A stretch of 64,000 bases of DNA from Kribbella sp. VKM Ac-2568 (GTDB taxonomy: Bacteria; Actinomycetota; Actinomycetes; Propionibacteriales; Kribbellaceae). This document shows positions 1 through 9,036 of this stretch, piece by piece. The notes under the pieces are model-generated. The model did no database searches. It was not told where the DNA came from and saw nothing but the letters and a program-made list of their open reading frames with translations. The stretch spans positions 310,001-374,000 of the forward strand of contig NZ_SLVF01000006.1 of NCBI RefSeq assembly GCF_004345365.1, given 5' to 3'. Position numbers and translations under genes: made by a program. Every line of letters starts with the position of its first letter. Position 1 is the first letter of the stretch.

Positions 1-1365
1 GCGGCCGGTCTGCCGGGCGCGCTGATCTCCCTGCTGATCGTCGGCGCGATCCTGCTGTTGCTGATGACCAAGGACAAGCACGGGCACTCCACCCTGCAGA
101 GGCTCTCGACGCGAATTGGATGGCAGCGAGCAAAGATGGCCAAGCACAACATCTACCGGTCCGGTCCGCTCGGACGTACGGCGTGGGGCAAGTTCCAGCT
201 GCCCGGGCTCGCCGCGGCCTCGCAGCTGAGCGAGTTCAAGGACTCGTACGGCCGACCGTTCGCGCTGCTCTACTACCCGAGCACCCGGCACTTCACCGTC
301 ATCATCAACGCGGAACCGGACGGCGCCTCGCTGGTCGACGAGGACCAGGTGGACGTCTGGGTGGCGCACTGGGGTCAGTGGCTCGCCTCCCTCGGTCACG
401 AGCCGGGCATCATCGCTGCCTCGGTGACGGTGGAGTCCGCGCCGGACACCGGCATCCGGCTCCGCCGTGAGGTCACCCACAACATGCAGGACGACACGCC
501 GGCGATCGCCCGGGCGATGCTGTCCGAGGTGATCCAGACCTACCCCGAGGGCTCGGCGCTGGTGTCGGCCCGAGTGGCTCTGACGTTCAAAGGCACCGAC
601 CGCAACGGCAAGCGCCGCAAGGAAGAGGACATGGGCCGCGAGCTCGCGTCCCGCCTCCCGGCCCTCACCCAGAGCCTGAACTCCACCGGCGCGGGTGCCG
701 CCCGCCCGGTCACCGCGCAGGAGCTCTGCGAGACCGTGCGGATCGCCTACGACCCGGCGGCCGCAGTACTGATCGATGAGGCTCGGAGCCAGGGCATGTC
801 GCCCGAGCTGCAGTGGACCGATGCCGGACCGGCCGCTGCCCAGGCGTTCTGGGACAAGTACCGGCACGACAGCGCGTGGTCCATCACCTGGCAGATGACC
901 CAGGCGCCGCGTGGTGAGGTCTTCTCCTCGGTGCTGTCCCAGCTGGTCGGTCCGCACCCGGACATCGACCGCAAGCGCGTCACCCTGCTCTACCGGCCGC
1001 TGGACGCGGCCACCGCGGCCCGGATGGTGGAGGCCGACAAGCGCAACGCCTCGTTCCGCGCGACCGCTTCCGCTCGTCCGTCGGCCCGCTCGATGGCCGA
1101 GGCGCGGGCCGCGGACCGTACTGCGCAGGAGGAGGCTCGCGGTGCGGGTCTGGTCAACTTCGGCATGGTGGTCACCGGCACGGTCATGACGGCCGAGCAA
1201 CTCCCCGACATGGTCGCCGCGATCGACAACCTGGGCGCCACCGCCCGGGTGCTGCTCCGGCCGGCCTACGGGTCTCAGGACTCCGCCTTCGTCGCCGGGT
1301 TGCCGCTCGGCATCGTCGTGCAGAGCCACCTGTCCGTCCCGGCCGGTCTCCGGGAAGCCCTGTGA
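1..1365 (+). CDS. SCO6880-family membrane protein (5' end outside window)
   Basis: The reading frame is open from base 1, so the N terminus lies outside the window; an ATG at 58 is internal. The visible part begins with the end of a hydrophobic segment (residues about 4-21, rich in Leu, Ile and Val) followed by a long soluble domain with no Walker motif. It is followed 16 bp later by a VirB4-like ATPase, then a TraG-like coupling protein and a DUF4913 protein. That order is the conserved actinobacterial SCO6880 neighbourhood. The likely role is a membrane-anchored component of a conjugation or type IV-like export apparatus. The family name rests on context and overall look; the biochemical function is not known to me. 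Confidence 0.75.
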   Translation, partial: AAGLPGALISLLIVGAILLLLMTKDKHGHSTLQRLSTRIGWQRAKMAKHNIYRSGPLGRTAWGKFQLPGLAAASQLSEFKDSYGRPFALLYYPSTRHFTVIINAEPDGASLVDEDQVDVWVAHWGQWLASLGHEPGIIAASVTVESAPDTGIRLRREVTHNMQDDTPAIARAMLSEVIQTYPEGSALVSARVALTFKGTDRNGKRRKEEDMGRELASRLPALTQSLNSTGAGAARPVTAQELCETVRIAYDPAAAVLIDEARSQGMSPELQWTDAGPAAAQAFWDKYRHDSAWSITWQMTQAPRGEVFSSVLSQLVGPHPDIDRKRVTLLYRPLDAATAARMVEADKRNASFRATASARPSARSMAEARAADRTAQEEARGAGLVNFGMVVTGTVMTAEQLPDMVAAIDNLGATARVLLRPAYGSQDSAFVAGLPLGIVVQSHLSVPAGLREAL

Positions 1366-1381
1366 ACCGTCGGGAGGCTCT

Positions 1382-2992
1382 GTGAGCAAGAAGAACAAGC
1401 CGGTCGACCCACTGCGCGGTGGCAAGCGCCCGATGCCCCGCGGCTGGCCCGGGATGGGCGGCGGCTACTCCACATACCTGCAGGCCCCGGCCGAGTGGCG
1501 CGGTACGACGGTGCAGGTGTGCGGCATGTGGCCGTTCGCCGCGGGCACCGGCAGCCCGATGGTCGGCGTACCGATCGGCCGCAACATCCTGTCCGGCGCG
1601 ACCATGTGCTGCGACCCGATCAGCTGGTTCATGCGGGCCAAGCTGATCTCGAACCCGTCGATGTTCGTGCTCGGCAAGCCGGGTCTGGGCAAGTCGACGA
1701 TCACCCGGCGGATGGCGCTCGGCCTCGCGGGGTACGGGATCCAGCCGCTCGTGCTCGGCGACCTCAAGCCCGACTACAAGGACCTGATCCTGGCCCTCGG
1801 CGGCCAGGTGATCGAGCTCGGCCGCGGTCGTGGCCACCTGAACGTGCTGGACCCGGGCGAGTCCCGGAGGGCGGCGTTGCGGCTGACCGGCAGCGCCCGG
1901 CAGGCGATCCAGGCGGACGCGCACGGCCGTCGCCAGACGATGGTGTCCGCGCTGATCTCGATCATGCGCTCGGCGCCGCCGTCGGACCGCGAGGAGACCA
2001 TCATCGACGAGGCCCTCAAGGTGCTCGACGAGCGCCACGAGGGCACGCCGGTACTGCGGGACCTGCTGAAGGTGGTCCAGGAGGCGCCGGACCGGGTCCG
2101 CAACGTCGCCCTGGACCGCGGCAGCATGGACCGCTATCGCCAGGTCACCGAAGGGCTCGAGGCCTCGCTGATCGGTCTGGTCGGTGGTGGACGACTCGGC
2201 GAGATCTTCTCCGAGCAGACCGACCACCCCATGGCGATGGACCGGCCGGTCGTCTTCGACGTGTCCAACATCGACGACTCCGAGACCAACCTGCAGGCCG
2301 CGGTGCTGCTGGCCTGCTGGTCCTACGGGTTCGGCGCGGTCGCGGTCGCGCAGGCGCTCGCGGATGCGGGCCTGGAGCCACGACGGCACTACTTCGTCAT
2401 CCTCGACGAGCTCTGGCGGGTACTGCGGGCCGGTCGCGGCCTGGTCGACCGGGTCGACGCGCTGACCCGGCTGAACCGTCAGCGTGGTGTCGGGATGGCG
2501 ATGATCTCGCACACCATGTCCGACCTGCTGGCCCTGGAGCACCCCGAGGACCGGATGAAGGCGAAGGGTTTCGTCGAGCGGTCCGGCATGGTCATCTGCG
2601 GCGGTCTGCCGCGGGCCGAGATGGAGAACCTGACCGCGGTGGTGCCGCTGTCCGACGAGGAGCAGAACATGCTCATCGGCTGGCAGGACCCGCCCGCCTG
2701 GGACCCCGCGACGGGAGAGGAGGCCGCGCCCCCCGGGCGAGGCAACTTCCTGGTCAAGGTCGGTGGCCGCCCGGGCATCCCGGTGCACGTCGGCCTGACC
2801 TCGGTCGAGCGCGAGATCAACGACACCAACAAGCTGTGGAAGACCGGCGAAGACGGCCGTCCGCTGAAGGTCGAGATCACCGAGGATGGCACCGAGGAGG
2901 TCGTCGAGGAGTACACCTTCGACGACCCCACCAAACTGCCACCACCGGACCCGAGCACCCGGGTAGTAGCGAGAACGGGAGTTGAGGAGTGA
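1382..2992 (+). CDS. VirB4/TraC-like ATPase
   Basis: A 536-residue protein starting at GTG 1382 behind a GGGAGG ribosome site. A Walker A motif (GKPGLGKST, about residues 98-106) and a Walker B motif (FVILDELWRVL, about residues 337-347) identify a P-loop ATPase of the VirB4/FtsK-HerA superfamily. These power DNA or protein transfer at the cytoplasmic side of conjugation systems. A short N-terminal stretch rich in Lys, Pro and Gly precedes a non-catalytic domain. The gene lies between the SCO6880-like gene and the TraG-like gene and is probably co-transcribed with both. No transmembrane segment is evident, so membrane attachment must come from a partner. The substrate is unknown. Confidence 0.8.
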   Translation: MSKKNKPVDPLRGGKRPMPRGWPGMGGGYSTYLQAPAEWRGTTVQVCGMWPFAAGTGSPMVGVPIGRNILSGATMCCDPISWFMRAKLISNPSMFVLGKPGLGKSTITRRMALGLAGYGIQPLVLGDLKPDYKDLILALGGQVIELGRGRGHLNVLDPGESRRAALRLTGSARQAIQADAHGRRQTMVSALISIMRSAPPSDREETIIDEALKVLDERHEGTPVLRDLLKVVQEAPDRVRNVALDRGSMDRYRQVTEGLEASLIGLVGGGRLGEIFSEQTDHPMAMDRPVVFDVSNIDDSETNLQAAVLLACWSYGFGAVAVAQALADAGLEPRRHYFVILDELWRVLRAGRGLVDRVDALTRLNRQRGVGMAMISHTMSDLLALEHPEDRMKAKGFVERSGMVICGGLPRAEMENLTAVVPLSDEEQNMLIGWQDPPAWDPATGEEAAPPGRGNFLVKVGGRPGIPVHVGLTSVEREINDTNKLWKTGEDGRPLKVEITEDGTEEVVEEYTFDDPTKLPPPDPSTRVVARTGVEE

Positions 2993-3155
2993 GTGCCCTC
3001 CGTCCGAACTCCGCACACTGTCTCCGGCGCCCAGGCGGGCGCCTCACGGCGTTGTCGAAAGCGAACGATGGAAAAGCATCGCCCGCTTCCTCCGCCTTGC
3101 GATCCACCCACCTGACCACCGGAGCCAGCGCACGGACTCCGAACGGAGGACACTA

Positions 3156-5015
3156 ATGGCACAGGGCAGGCGAAGTACCGGACCCGGCGGGCTGTCTGTC
3201 GAGTCGGTGCTGGTGTTCATCGGCATCGGGCTGTTCGTCCTGGTGCTCGGCGGTATCTGGTCGTCGCTGAAGGTCGCCGCGGCGATCAACGACAGCCGCG
3301 CGATCTCCAACAACCCGGTGAACGCCCTGCTCGACCTGATCGACGGCACGGCGCGCTGGTCGGGAGCCGCCACCGGCATGCTCCTGCTCGAACTGGCGGT
3401 GATCGCGGGTCTGGTGGTGCTCGGGTTCTTCCTGGTCCGCCGGATGCAGGGCGCCGGCTCGCGGGTGGACAAGTCTGCCCAGCTGATGTCGAAGCGCAAG
3501 GAGATCTACAAGCTCACTCGCGAGGGCGCGCAGCAGATCGCGAACCGCCTTGGCGCCGGGCACGCCGGCCCCGGCGTACTGATCGGCCGGACCGTCCGGG
3601 ACAACCTCGAAGTCTTCGGTTCCTGGGAAGACATGCACGTCGACGTCTGGGGTCCCCGGACCGGTAAGACCACCTCCCGCGCAGTACCGGCGATCCTCGA
3701 CGCGCCGGGCGCGGTGATCGCGACCTCCAACAAGCGCGACATCGTCGACGCCACCCGCGACCCGCGCTCGCAGCACGGGCCGGTCTGGGTGTTCGACCCG
3801 CAGGAGGTCTGCGCCGAGGAGCCCAACTGGTGGTGGAACCCGCTGAGCTACGTCACCGACGAGGTGAAGGCCCGCCAGTTGGCAGACCACTTCGTCGCGT
3901 CGCAGCGCTCCGAGAACGCCCGCACGGACGCCTTCTTCGATGCCGCCGGCACCGATCTGCTGGCCGGCCTGCTGCTCGCCGCCGCGGTGGCGAAGCGCCC
4001 GATCACGCAGGTCTACACGTGGCTCGCGGACCAGCGCAACGACGAGCCGGAGCGGATCCTGCGGTCCACGCCCGGCCTGCAACTGTCAGCGGACGCGCTG
4101 TCCGGCGTCATCAACGCGCCCGACAAGCAGCGCGCCGGCGTCTACGGAACCGCCCAGCAGAGCGCCCAGTTCCTGGTGAACCGCAAGGTCACCCGGTGGG
4201 TCATCCCAACCGGCCCGAACGACAACCGGCCGCAGTTCAACCCGCACCAGTTCGTCCGCGAGGGCGGCACGCTGTACAGCCTGTCCAAGGAAGGCGCCGG
4301 TACTGCGGGCCCGCTGGTCACCGCGCTGACGGTGGCCGTGGTCGAGGCCGCCGAGGACTACGCCAAGACCTGTCCGGGTGGCCGGATGCCGAGCCCGCTG
4401 GTCGGTGTCCTGGACGAGGCGGCGAACGTCTGCCGCTGGAAGGACCTGCCGGACCTCTACAGCCACTTCGGCTCCCGCGGCATCGTGCTGATGACGATCC
4501 TGCAGTCCTGGGCCCAGGGCGTGGAGTGCTGGGGCGAGCGCGGCATGGAGAAGCTCTGGTCCGCCGCGAACATCCGGGTGTACGGCGGCGGTGTGTCCGA
4601 CGCGAACTTCCTCGAGCGGCTGAGCAAGCTGATCGGCGACTACGACATCACCTCGAACTCGGTCTCGTACAACAAGGGCGAGCGCGGCACCAGCAAGCAG
4701 ACCCAGCGGCACCACATCATGGAGGTCTCGGACCTCGCCTCGATGCCGCCCGGCCGGGCCGTGGTGTTCCCGTCCGGCATCCCGGCCACGATGATCAAGA
4801 CCGTGCCGTGGATGGTCCGCCCGGACGCCGGTGCGGTGAAGGCGTCCTTCGCCCGCCACGACCCCGGCGCCTCCGCGCAGGCGATCGCCCCGCACGGCGC
4901 GAACGCCTGGATCGCGGCCGGTTCGCCGCAGGCTGCCCCGCCGGCTCCGGCCGCGCCGTCCGGCCCGCCGACGCCGGTCTGGGAGCAGAACGAGGAGCAG
5001 CGTCGTGGATGGTGA
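3156..5015 (+). CDS. VirD4/TraG-like coupling ATPase
   Basis: The frame is open from 2982, but ATG 3156 follows an AACGGAGGA ribosome site and gives a sensible N terminus of 619 residues. Two transmembrane helices (about residues 14-36 and 68-90) precede the ATPase domain. This contains a Walker A-like GPRTGKTTS (about residue 167) and a Walker B-like VGVLDEAANV. This is the layout of type IV coupling proteins, with a TraM/TraG-type C-terminal region and a Pro/Ala-rich tail. Such proteins recruit substrates to a conjugation channel. The 3' end overlaps the DUF4913 gene by 11 bp, which indicates one operon. No relaxase is visible in the window. Confidence 0.82.
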   Translation: MAQGRRSTGPGGLSVESVLVFIGIGLFVLVLGGIWSSLKVAAAINDSRAISNNPVNALLDLIDGTARWSGAATGMLLLELAVIAGLVVLGFFLVRRMQGAGSRVDKSAQLMSKRKEIYKLTREGAQQIANRLGAGHAGPGVLIGRTVRDNLEVFGSWEDMHVDVWGPRTGKTTSRAVPAILDAPGAVIATSNKRDIVDATRDPRSQHGPVWVFDPQEVCAEEPNWWWNPLSYVTDEVKARQLADHFVASQRSENARTDAFFDAAGTDLLAGLLLAAAVAKRPITQVYTWLADQRNDEPERILRSTPGLQLSADALSGVINAPDKQRAGVYGTAQQSAQFLVNRKVTRWVIPTGPNDNRPQFNPHQFVREGGTLYSLSKEGAGTAGPLVTALTVAVVEAAEDYAKTCPGGRMPSPLVGVLDEAANVCRWKDLPDLYSHFGSRGIVLMTILQSWAQGVECWGERGMEKLWSAANIRVYGGGVSDANFLERLSKLIGDYDITSNSVSYNKGERGTSKQTQRHHIMEVSDLASMPPGRAVVFPSGIPATMIKTVPWMVRPDAGAVKASFARHDPGASAQAIAPHGANAWIAAGSPQAAPPAPAAPSGPPTPVWEQNEEQRRGW

Positions 5016-5379
5016 GCAGGAACTCTTCTACCCGCACGTCGCGGCCTTCGTCGAGGACCGGCTCGTCTACCTGTACTGTCGTCGCCTCGGCCAGCAGTTC
5101 GTCTGGTGCCCCGAGTGGTACCGGCACGCCGAGGCGCTGAGCCGGCTCGACTCGATCTGGCGCGCCTGGGAGCACCTGCGGCTCGACCCGGCGACCGGAA
5201 TGTCGGTCTGGTGGCGCGACCACGCGGACCCGCACATGATGGCGCTGCTGGACCCGGACGGCCCGTTCGCCGCCTGCCGTGGTCAGCACAGCGACTACCC
5301 GATCCCGCCACTGCCGGTCAACGAGCCACCCGCCGGGCTCTTCTTCGACCAGCGCCAGCCGAACCTCCGCGGCATCTGA
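5005..5379 (+). CDS. DUF4913 domain protein
   Basis: A 124-residue soluble protein starting at GTG 5005 inside the end of the coupling-protein gene, so translation is probably coupled. It is rich in Trp, Tyr and His and has the look of the DUF4913 family: an N-terminal FYPHVAAFVEDRLVYLY stretch, a central WCPEWYRHAEA segment and an RDHADPHM segment. Genes of this family recur beside VirB4/TraG-like genes in actinobacteria, so an accessory role in the same apparatus is likely. The molecular function is unknown. It is the last gene of the operon and is followed immediately by a strong hairpin. Confidence 0.75.
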   Translation: MDGEQELFYPHVAAFVEDRLVYLYCRRLGQQFVWCPEWYRHAEALSRLDSIWRAWEHLRLDPATGMSVWWRDHADPHMMALLDPDGPFAACRGQHSDYPIPPLPVNEPPAGLFFDQRQPNLRGI

Positions 5380-5410
5380 CCCCCTGTACTCCGGTGCGCC
5401 GTACAGGGGG
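5380..5410 (+). terminator. Hairpin ending the SCO6880-type operon
   Basis: A perfect 10-bp inverted repeat (CCCCCTGTAC at 5380-5389, GTACAGGGGG at 5401-5410) with an 11-nt loop starts one base after the DUF4913 stop codon. There is no T tract, as is usual for terminators in high-GC actinobacteria. It can act in both orientations and also shields the convergent TetR gene. Confidence 0.7.
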
Positions 5411-5443
5411 CTCGGCGGACTCGGGTCATGCGGCCCGTGTGGG

Positions 5444-6133
5444 TCAGGTGGGCTCGGGGATGCCGAGGGTGGCGCCCAGGCGGGTTAGCTGGTGGTCGAG
5501 GTGCGCGGGGAACTGGGTGACGGTGTTGGTGAACTGGCCGAAGAGTTCGAGGCTCACCAGTCCGCAGAGCGACGAGAACGCCAGCAGCCCGCGAGCCAGC
5601 ACCTCCGGCTTGAGGTCGCCCGGCAGACCAGGACGGAGCTTGTCCAGTTCGCGGTGAAGCGCAGCCGTCATGGGCGGGTCGTCCGACGCGGGCTGCAGGT
5701 CGGCATCGGCCAGCAGTTGGAGCACGAGGAACGGCACCCGGCTCCCGGCGGCCGTGGTCCGCTCAGGAGGCGCGTGGTACCCAGGGACCGGGCTGCCGTA
5801 GAGCAGCGCCCACTCGGCCGGGTTCGCGACCGCCCAGCGGCGTACGGCTCGGCCTACCGTGAGCCAGCGGCGACCCAGGTCTTCACGGCGACAGCGGGCT
5901 TCCGCAGCCTCGACGGCATCGCCGAACGCGGTGTAGGACTCCTCGATCAACAGCGTGAGCAACTCGTCCCGGCTCGGCACGTAGCGGTAGATCGCCGACG
6001 ACACGAGCCCCAGTTCGCGAGCGATCGCGCGCAGCGACAGACCCGCGCTGCCCTCGGTGACGAGTTGCCCGTGCGCGATCCGGAGGATGTCCGCCATCGT
6101 CTGGCGGTGCTGGCGCTGCCGCGGGGTCTCCAT
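5444..6133 (-). CDS. TetR-family repressor
   Basis: A 229-residue protein with an N-terminal TetR helix-turn-helix (residues about 12-58, including LSLRAIARELGLVSSAIYRYV) and a C-terminal ligand-binding domain of the WHG/TetR_C_13 type. I chose ATG 6133 because the alternative start at 6220 would run through the operator region. It is divergent from the YrdB-like gene, and two GAGAGC-N3-GCTCTC palindromes lie between them. It therefore most likely represses both itself and the membrane gene. The ligand is unknown. Confidence 0.85.
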   Translation of the reverse strand: METPRQRQHRQTMADILRIAHGQLVTEGSAGLSLRAIARELGLVSSAIYRYVPSRDELLTLLIEESYTAFGDAVEAAEARCRREDLGRRWLTVGRAVRRWAVANPAEWALLYGSPVPGYHAPPERTTAAGSRVPFLVLQLLADADLQPASDDPPMTAALHRELDKLRPGLPGDLKPEVLARGLLAFSSLCGLVSLELFGQFTNTVTQFPAHLDHQLTRLGATLGIPEPT

Positions 6134-6173
6134 CCGGGCATCATCCCGGCTGTCCGGAGCAGCGGCAACTTCA

Positions 6174-6188
6174 GAGAGCAGTGCTCTT
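6174..6188. promoter_or_regulatory. TetR operator copy 1
   Basis: GAGAGC-AGT-GCTCTT, one mismatch from a perfect palindrome. It is the copy nearer the TetR gene, 41 bp upstream of its ATG. Confidence 0.65.
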
Positions 6189-6225
6189 GCTTTTGGTCGA
6201 TCGATCACGCACACTGGCAATAAGA

Positions 6226-6246
6226 GAGAGCGGTGCTCTCGATAAT
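6226..6246 (+). promoter_or_regulatory. TetR operator copy 2 and -10 of the YrdB-like gene
   Basis: GAGAGC-GGT-GCTCTC at 6226-6240 is a perfect palindrome of the same sequence as copy 1. It abuts GATAAT at 6241-6246, a plausible -10 element, so repressor binding would occlude RNA polymerase. The copies are 52 bp apart. Confidence 0.65.
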
Positions 6247-6261
6247 CGGAGGAGTGGCGAC

Positions 6262-6651
6262 ATGCACGAGATCTGGCGCTGGAGCGACCTGGGACTGGCC
6301 TTCGCGGTGGAGTTGGCCGGGCTCGGCATCTTCGCCTGGTGGGGTTGGCAGGCCGGCAACACCACAGTCGTGCGGCTGCTCCTGGCGATCGGCCTGCCGG
6401 TGGTCGCGGCCGTCCTCTGGGGCCTGTTCGCCGCCCCGACCGCGAACCACGGCGGCCCGCTGATCACCGCGATCATGAAGATCGCCTTCTTCGGACTGGC
6501 CGGACTGGCCCTTTGGAGCCTGGACCACCGAATCCTCGGCATCGTCTTCGTCGTGGTCGTCGCCGCGAACCTGCTGATCATCCGCACCGGCAACCTGAGC
6601 CCCGACAGCCCTGTTGCCAAAGCCGCTACCACCACCACGATCAGTCGCTGA
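6262..6651 (+). CDS. YrdB/DUF2568-family membrane protein
   Basis: A 129-residue protein with four predicted membrane helices, matching the length and Gly/Leu/Ala-rich pattern of the YrdB (DUF2568) family. ATG 6262 follows a CGGAGGAG ribosome site at good spacing. It contains a conserved-looking APTANHGGPL loop between helices 2 and 3. Function is unknown. Its promoter carries a copy of the TetR operator, so expression is probably ligand-induced through the divergent repressor. The gene ends just before a bidirectional hairpin. Confidence 0.75.
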   Translation: MHEIWRWSDLGLAFAVELAGLGIFAWWGWQAGNTTVVRLLLAIGLPVVAAVLWGLFAAPTANHGGPLITAIMKIAFFGLAGLALWSLDHRILGIVFVVVVAANLLIIRTGNLSPDSPVAKAATTTTISR

Positions 6652-6679
6652 GAACTGGCCGGCGCTGCTTGAGGATGTA

Positions 6680-6710
6680 CCGCGCCCGGCGCCGACGGTG
6701 CCGGGCGCGG
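6680..6710. terminator. Bidirectional hairpin between convergent genes
   Basis: Arms CCGCGCCCGGC (6680-6690) and GCCGGGCGCGG (6700-6710) form a perfect 11-bp stem with a 9-nt loop. It lies between the convergent ends of the YrdB-like gene and the coiled-coil gene. Confidence 0.7.
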
Positions 6711-6711
6711 G

Positions 6712-7437
6712 TCAGTCGCCGAGGCCGAAGTCGCGGAGTTCCTTGGTCTTGCGGCGGCGTTGCTGCTTGAGGTTCTTGCGGGCTCGCGGCGCCGCCTGCG
6801 GGGGATTGCGGACGGCCTCGGCCGCCGGTGGTTGCTCGGGGCGGCGCACCTCGGCCGCCTCGTTCCGCCGGTCGCGGGCCTCGGCGCCGTACGAGCTCGC
6901 CACGGCGTCGTCGTAGTTCGCGAGCCTGTCCTGGCGGTACGACGACGCCTGGAAACGGTCGGCCTCGGCGCGATCCGCGTCGGCCTGCGGGTCGTCCCGG
7001 CCAGCGGCTCCGGCTCGTAGGTGGGCGGAGTGGGCCGCGTCGTTGCGCGCAAGTCGCCGCTCACCGGCCGCCTCGGCCCGGTAGTCGTTGCGGTTGCCCT
7101 CGGCAATGTGGGCGAGCCGCATCGCCTCTGCGATCTCGGCGTCTGCCCGGTTCACGTCCTGCCGGTATCGCGCGTCTTGGAGCTCGCGTCCCTCGCGGGT
7201 GTCCTGCTCGATCTCCTCGTGGACGCGTTGCTGCTCGGCCTCATGGTCCTCGGCCGCCTCCTCGTCGGCCGACGTACCGGCTGCCAGGGCGGGGCCGGCC
7301 AGGTCGCCGCCGGCCTCCCACTCCTTGGCGCGGCGGTCCTCGCCGGCTGCCTCGGCGCCCGGCGCGAGCTCGTCCTCCCGCTTTCCGCGGTGGTCAGGCC
7401 CGAGCTCGACGGTCTGCTCGTCGTCCGTGTCAGCCAT
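6712..7437 (-). CDS. Hypothetical highly charged, coiled-coil-like protein
   Basis: A 241-residue protein of unknown function. ATG 7437 gives the start MADTDDEQT; a start 36 bp further upstream is possible. It is dominated by Glu, Asp, Arg and Ala in heptad-like runs (residues about 60-200) and ends in a very basic segment (ARKNLKQQRRRKTKELR). No membrane segment, signal peptide or catalytic motif is visible. The composition suggests an extended helical or partly disordered cytoplasmic protein. It is transcribed alone between a terminator hairpin and the MATE gene. Confidence 0.6.
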   Translation of the reverse strand: MADTDDEQTVELGPDHRGKREDELAPGAEAAGEDRRAKEWEAGGDLAGPALAAGTSADEEAAEDHEAEQQRVHEEIEQDTREGRELQDARYRQDVNRADAEIAEAMRLAHIAEGNRNDYRAEAAGERRLARNDAAHSAHLRAGAAGRDDPQADADRAEADRFQASSYRQDRLANYDDAVASSYGAEARDRRNEAAEVRRPEQPPAAEAVRNPPQAAPRARKNLKQQRRRKTKELRDFGLGD

Positions 7438-7552
7438 GCGGCTCCTTCCGTTCCCGCCCCCACGATGCCGCAAAACCAGGTCAGCCGCCCAGCCCTCCGC
7501 GGCGAGTCCAGCTGTCGACTATCCGGCTCTCGGCTTGCCAGTCCGGAGGGAG

Positions 7553-8920
7553 TCAGCGGGTGGCGCCGGTGACCAGCCAGCCGTCACCGCGTTCGCGGAT
7601 CATCAGCGTGAGCAGCCGCAGCAGCATGTATCCGCCGAAGGCCCACCAGAGGGCGACCACGCCGCCGTCGAACCACAGCACGCTCAGCGCCATCGGCACG
7701 AACAGCACGAGCGCGATCACGCCGGCCACCGCCAGATACCGCCCGTCGCCCGCGCCGATCAGTACTCCGTCCAGCACGAAGACGACGCCGTTGACCGGCT
7801 GCCAGATCGCGGCGACCAGCAGGATCGCGGCCAGCGTGTGCCGGACCTCCTGATCGGAGGTGAACCACCGCACGTAGACATCCCTTAGACCCCAGAGCGC
7901 CAGCCCGCCGACGAACCCCGAGACCAGGCCCCACCACATCATCCGCCGGGTGATCGCCCGGGTGCCGGCGACGTGCCCGGCGCCAAGTGCGCGGCCGGTC
8001 AACGCCTGCGCGGCGATGGCGATCGCGTCCAGCGCCAGGGCGAGGAACGACCAGAGCGTGAAGGCGACCTGGTGCGCCGCGACGGACGTAGTACCGAGGG
8101 AGGTCGCGACGTACGTGGTGAGCACGATCGCCACCCGCAAGGTCAGCGTGCGGATGACCAGGGGGATGCCGGCGTGGGCCGAGCTGAGGATGCCGGGCCG
8201 GTCCGGGCGGAGCTTGGCGCCGTCCCTGCGGGCTCCACGAACCACCACCCAGACCAGGGCCACACCTGCCGCCGTCTGGGCCAGCGCAGTACCGAGGGCG
8301 GAGCCGGCGATGTCCAGGTCGAGCCCGTAGACCAGAACCAGGTTGAGCGCGATGTTCGCCAGGTTGGCGGAGATCGCGACCACCATGGGCGTCTTGGTGT
8401 CCTGCAGCCCACGCAGTACTCCGGTCGCCGCCAGCAGGAGCAACATCGACGGGATGCCGAAACAGGAGATCCGCAGGTAGGTAACGGCGTGGTTCGCCAC
8501 GTCCGGCGACGGGTCGAACGCCCCGACGGCCGCCGGTGCGAGCAGGAGCCCGGCCACAGCCAGTACTGCGCCCAGCAGCAGGGCGAGCCAGAGTCCGTCG
8601 ATGCCCTGCGAGAGTGCTCCGCGGTGATCACCCGCGCCGATCCGCCGGGCCACTGCGGAGGTGGTGCCGTATGCCAGGAACACGCAGACCCCGACGAGCG
8701 TCTGCAGGATCGTCCCGGCGACCCCGAGCGCGGCGAGTTGCGGCGTACCGAGATGTCCGACGATTGCCGAGTCGGCCAGCAGCATGAGTGGCTCGGACAC
8801 GAGGGCGAAGAACGCCGGCACGGCCAGGCGGAGGATCTCGCGGTCCTGCGCGCGGCCGGTGGGAAGGTCGGTCGGGCGCGCGGCAGAAGGCTCGACGGGC
8901 TCCGGGTGCTGGTCGCTCAC
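7553..8920 (-). CDS. MATE-family efflux transporter
   Basis: A 455-residue protein with twelve hydrophobic segments in two related halves and a short polar N-terminal tail, typical of MATE (DinF-type) cation-coupled multidrug or metabolite exporters. The frame runs back to 9223, but that stretch covers the DnaA-box region. I therefore start at GTG 8920 (VSDQHPEP). A MATE gene next to dnaB is a recurring actinobacterial arrangement, as in the Streptomyces ssb-rpsR-rplI-dnaB region. Here it is divergent from dnaB. The substrate cannot be read from sequence. Confidence 0.85.
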   Translation of the reverse strand: MSDQHPEPVEPSAARPTDLPTGRAQDREILRLAVPAFFALVSEPLMLLADSAIVGHLGTPQLAALGVAGTILQTLVGVCVFLAYGTTSAVARRIGAGDHRGALSQGIDGLWLALLLGAVLAVAGLLLAPAAVGAFDPSPDVANHAVTYLRISCFGIPSMLLLLAATGVLRGLQDTKTPMVVAISANLANIALNLVLVYGLDLDIAGSALGTALAQTAAGVALVWVVVRGARRDGAKLRPDRPGILSSAHAGIPLVIRTLTLRVAIVLTTYVATSLGTTSVAAHQVAFTLWSFLALALDAIAIAAQALTGRALGAGHVAGTRAITRRMMWWGLVSGFVGGLALWGLRDVYVRWFTSDQEVRHTLAAILLVAAIWQPVNGVVFVLDGVLIGAGDGRYLAVAGVIALVLFVPMALSVLWFDGGVVALWWAFGGYMLLRLLTLMIRERGDGWLVTGATR

Positions 8921-9036
8921 GTGGGAGGTGTCCCCAGGGCGGGCCACGGCCTGTCGGCGGGGCGCCCGGACGACCTGGTGGTAATGGGCATGGGCCTCAT
9001 TGTGCCTGGCCACGCCTGTGCACAGACAACCGGACC

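Noticed and set aside
1184..3016. 610-codon minus-strand frame opposite the VirB4-like gene
   Set aside because: It is a GC-driven antisense shadow of the ATPase gene; the protein is Arg/His-rich low complexity without domains, while the plus strand encodes a clear P-loop ATPase.
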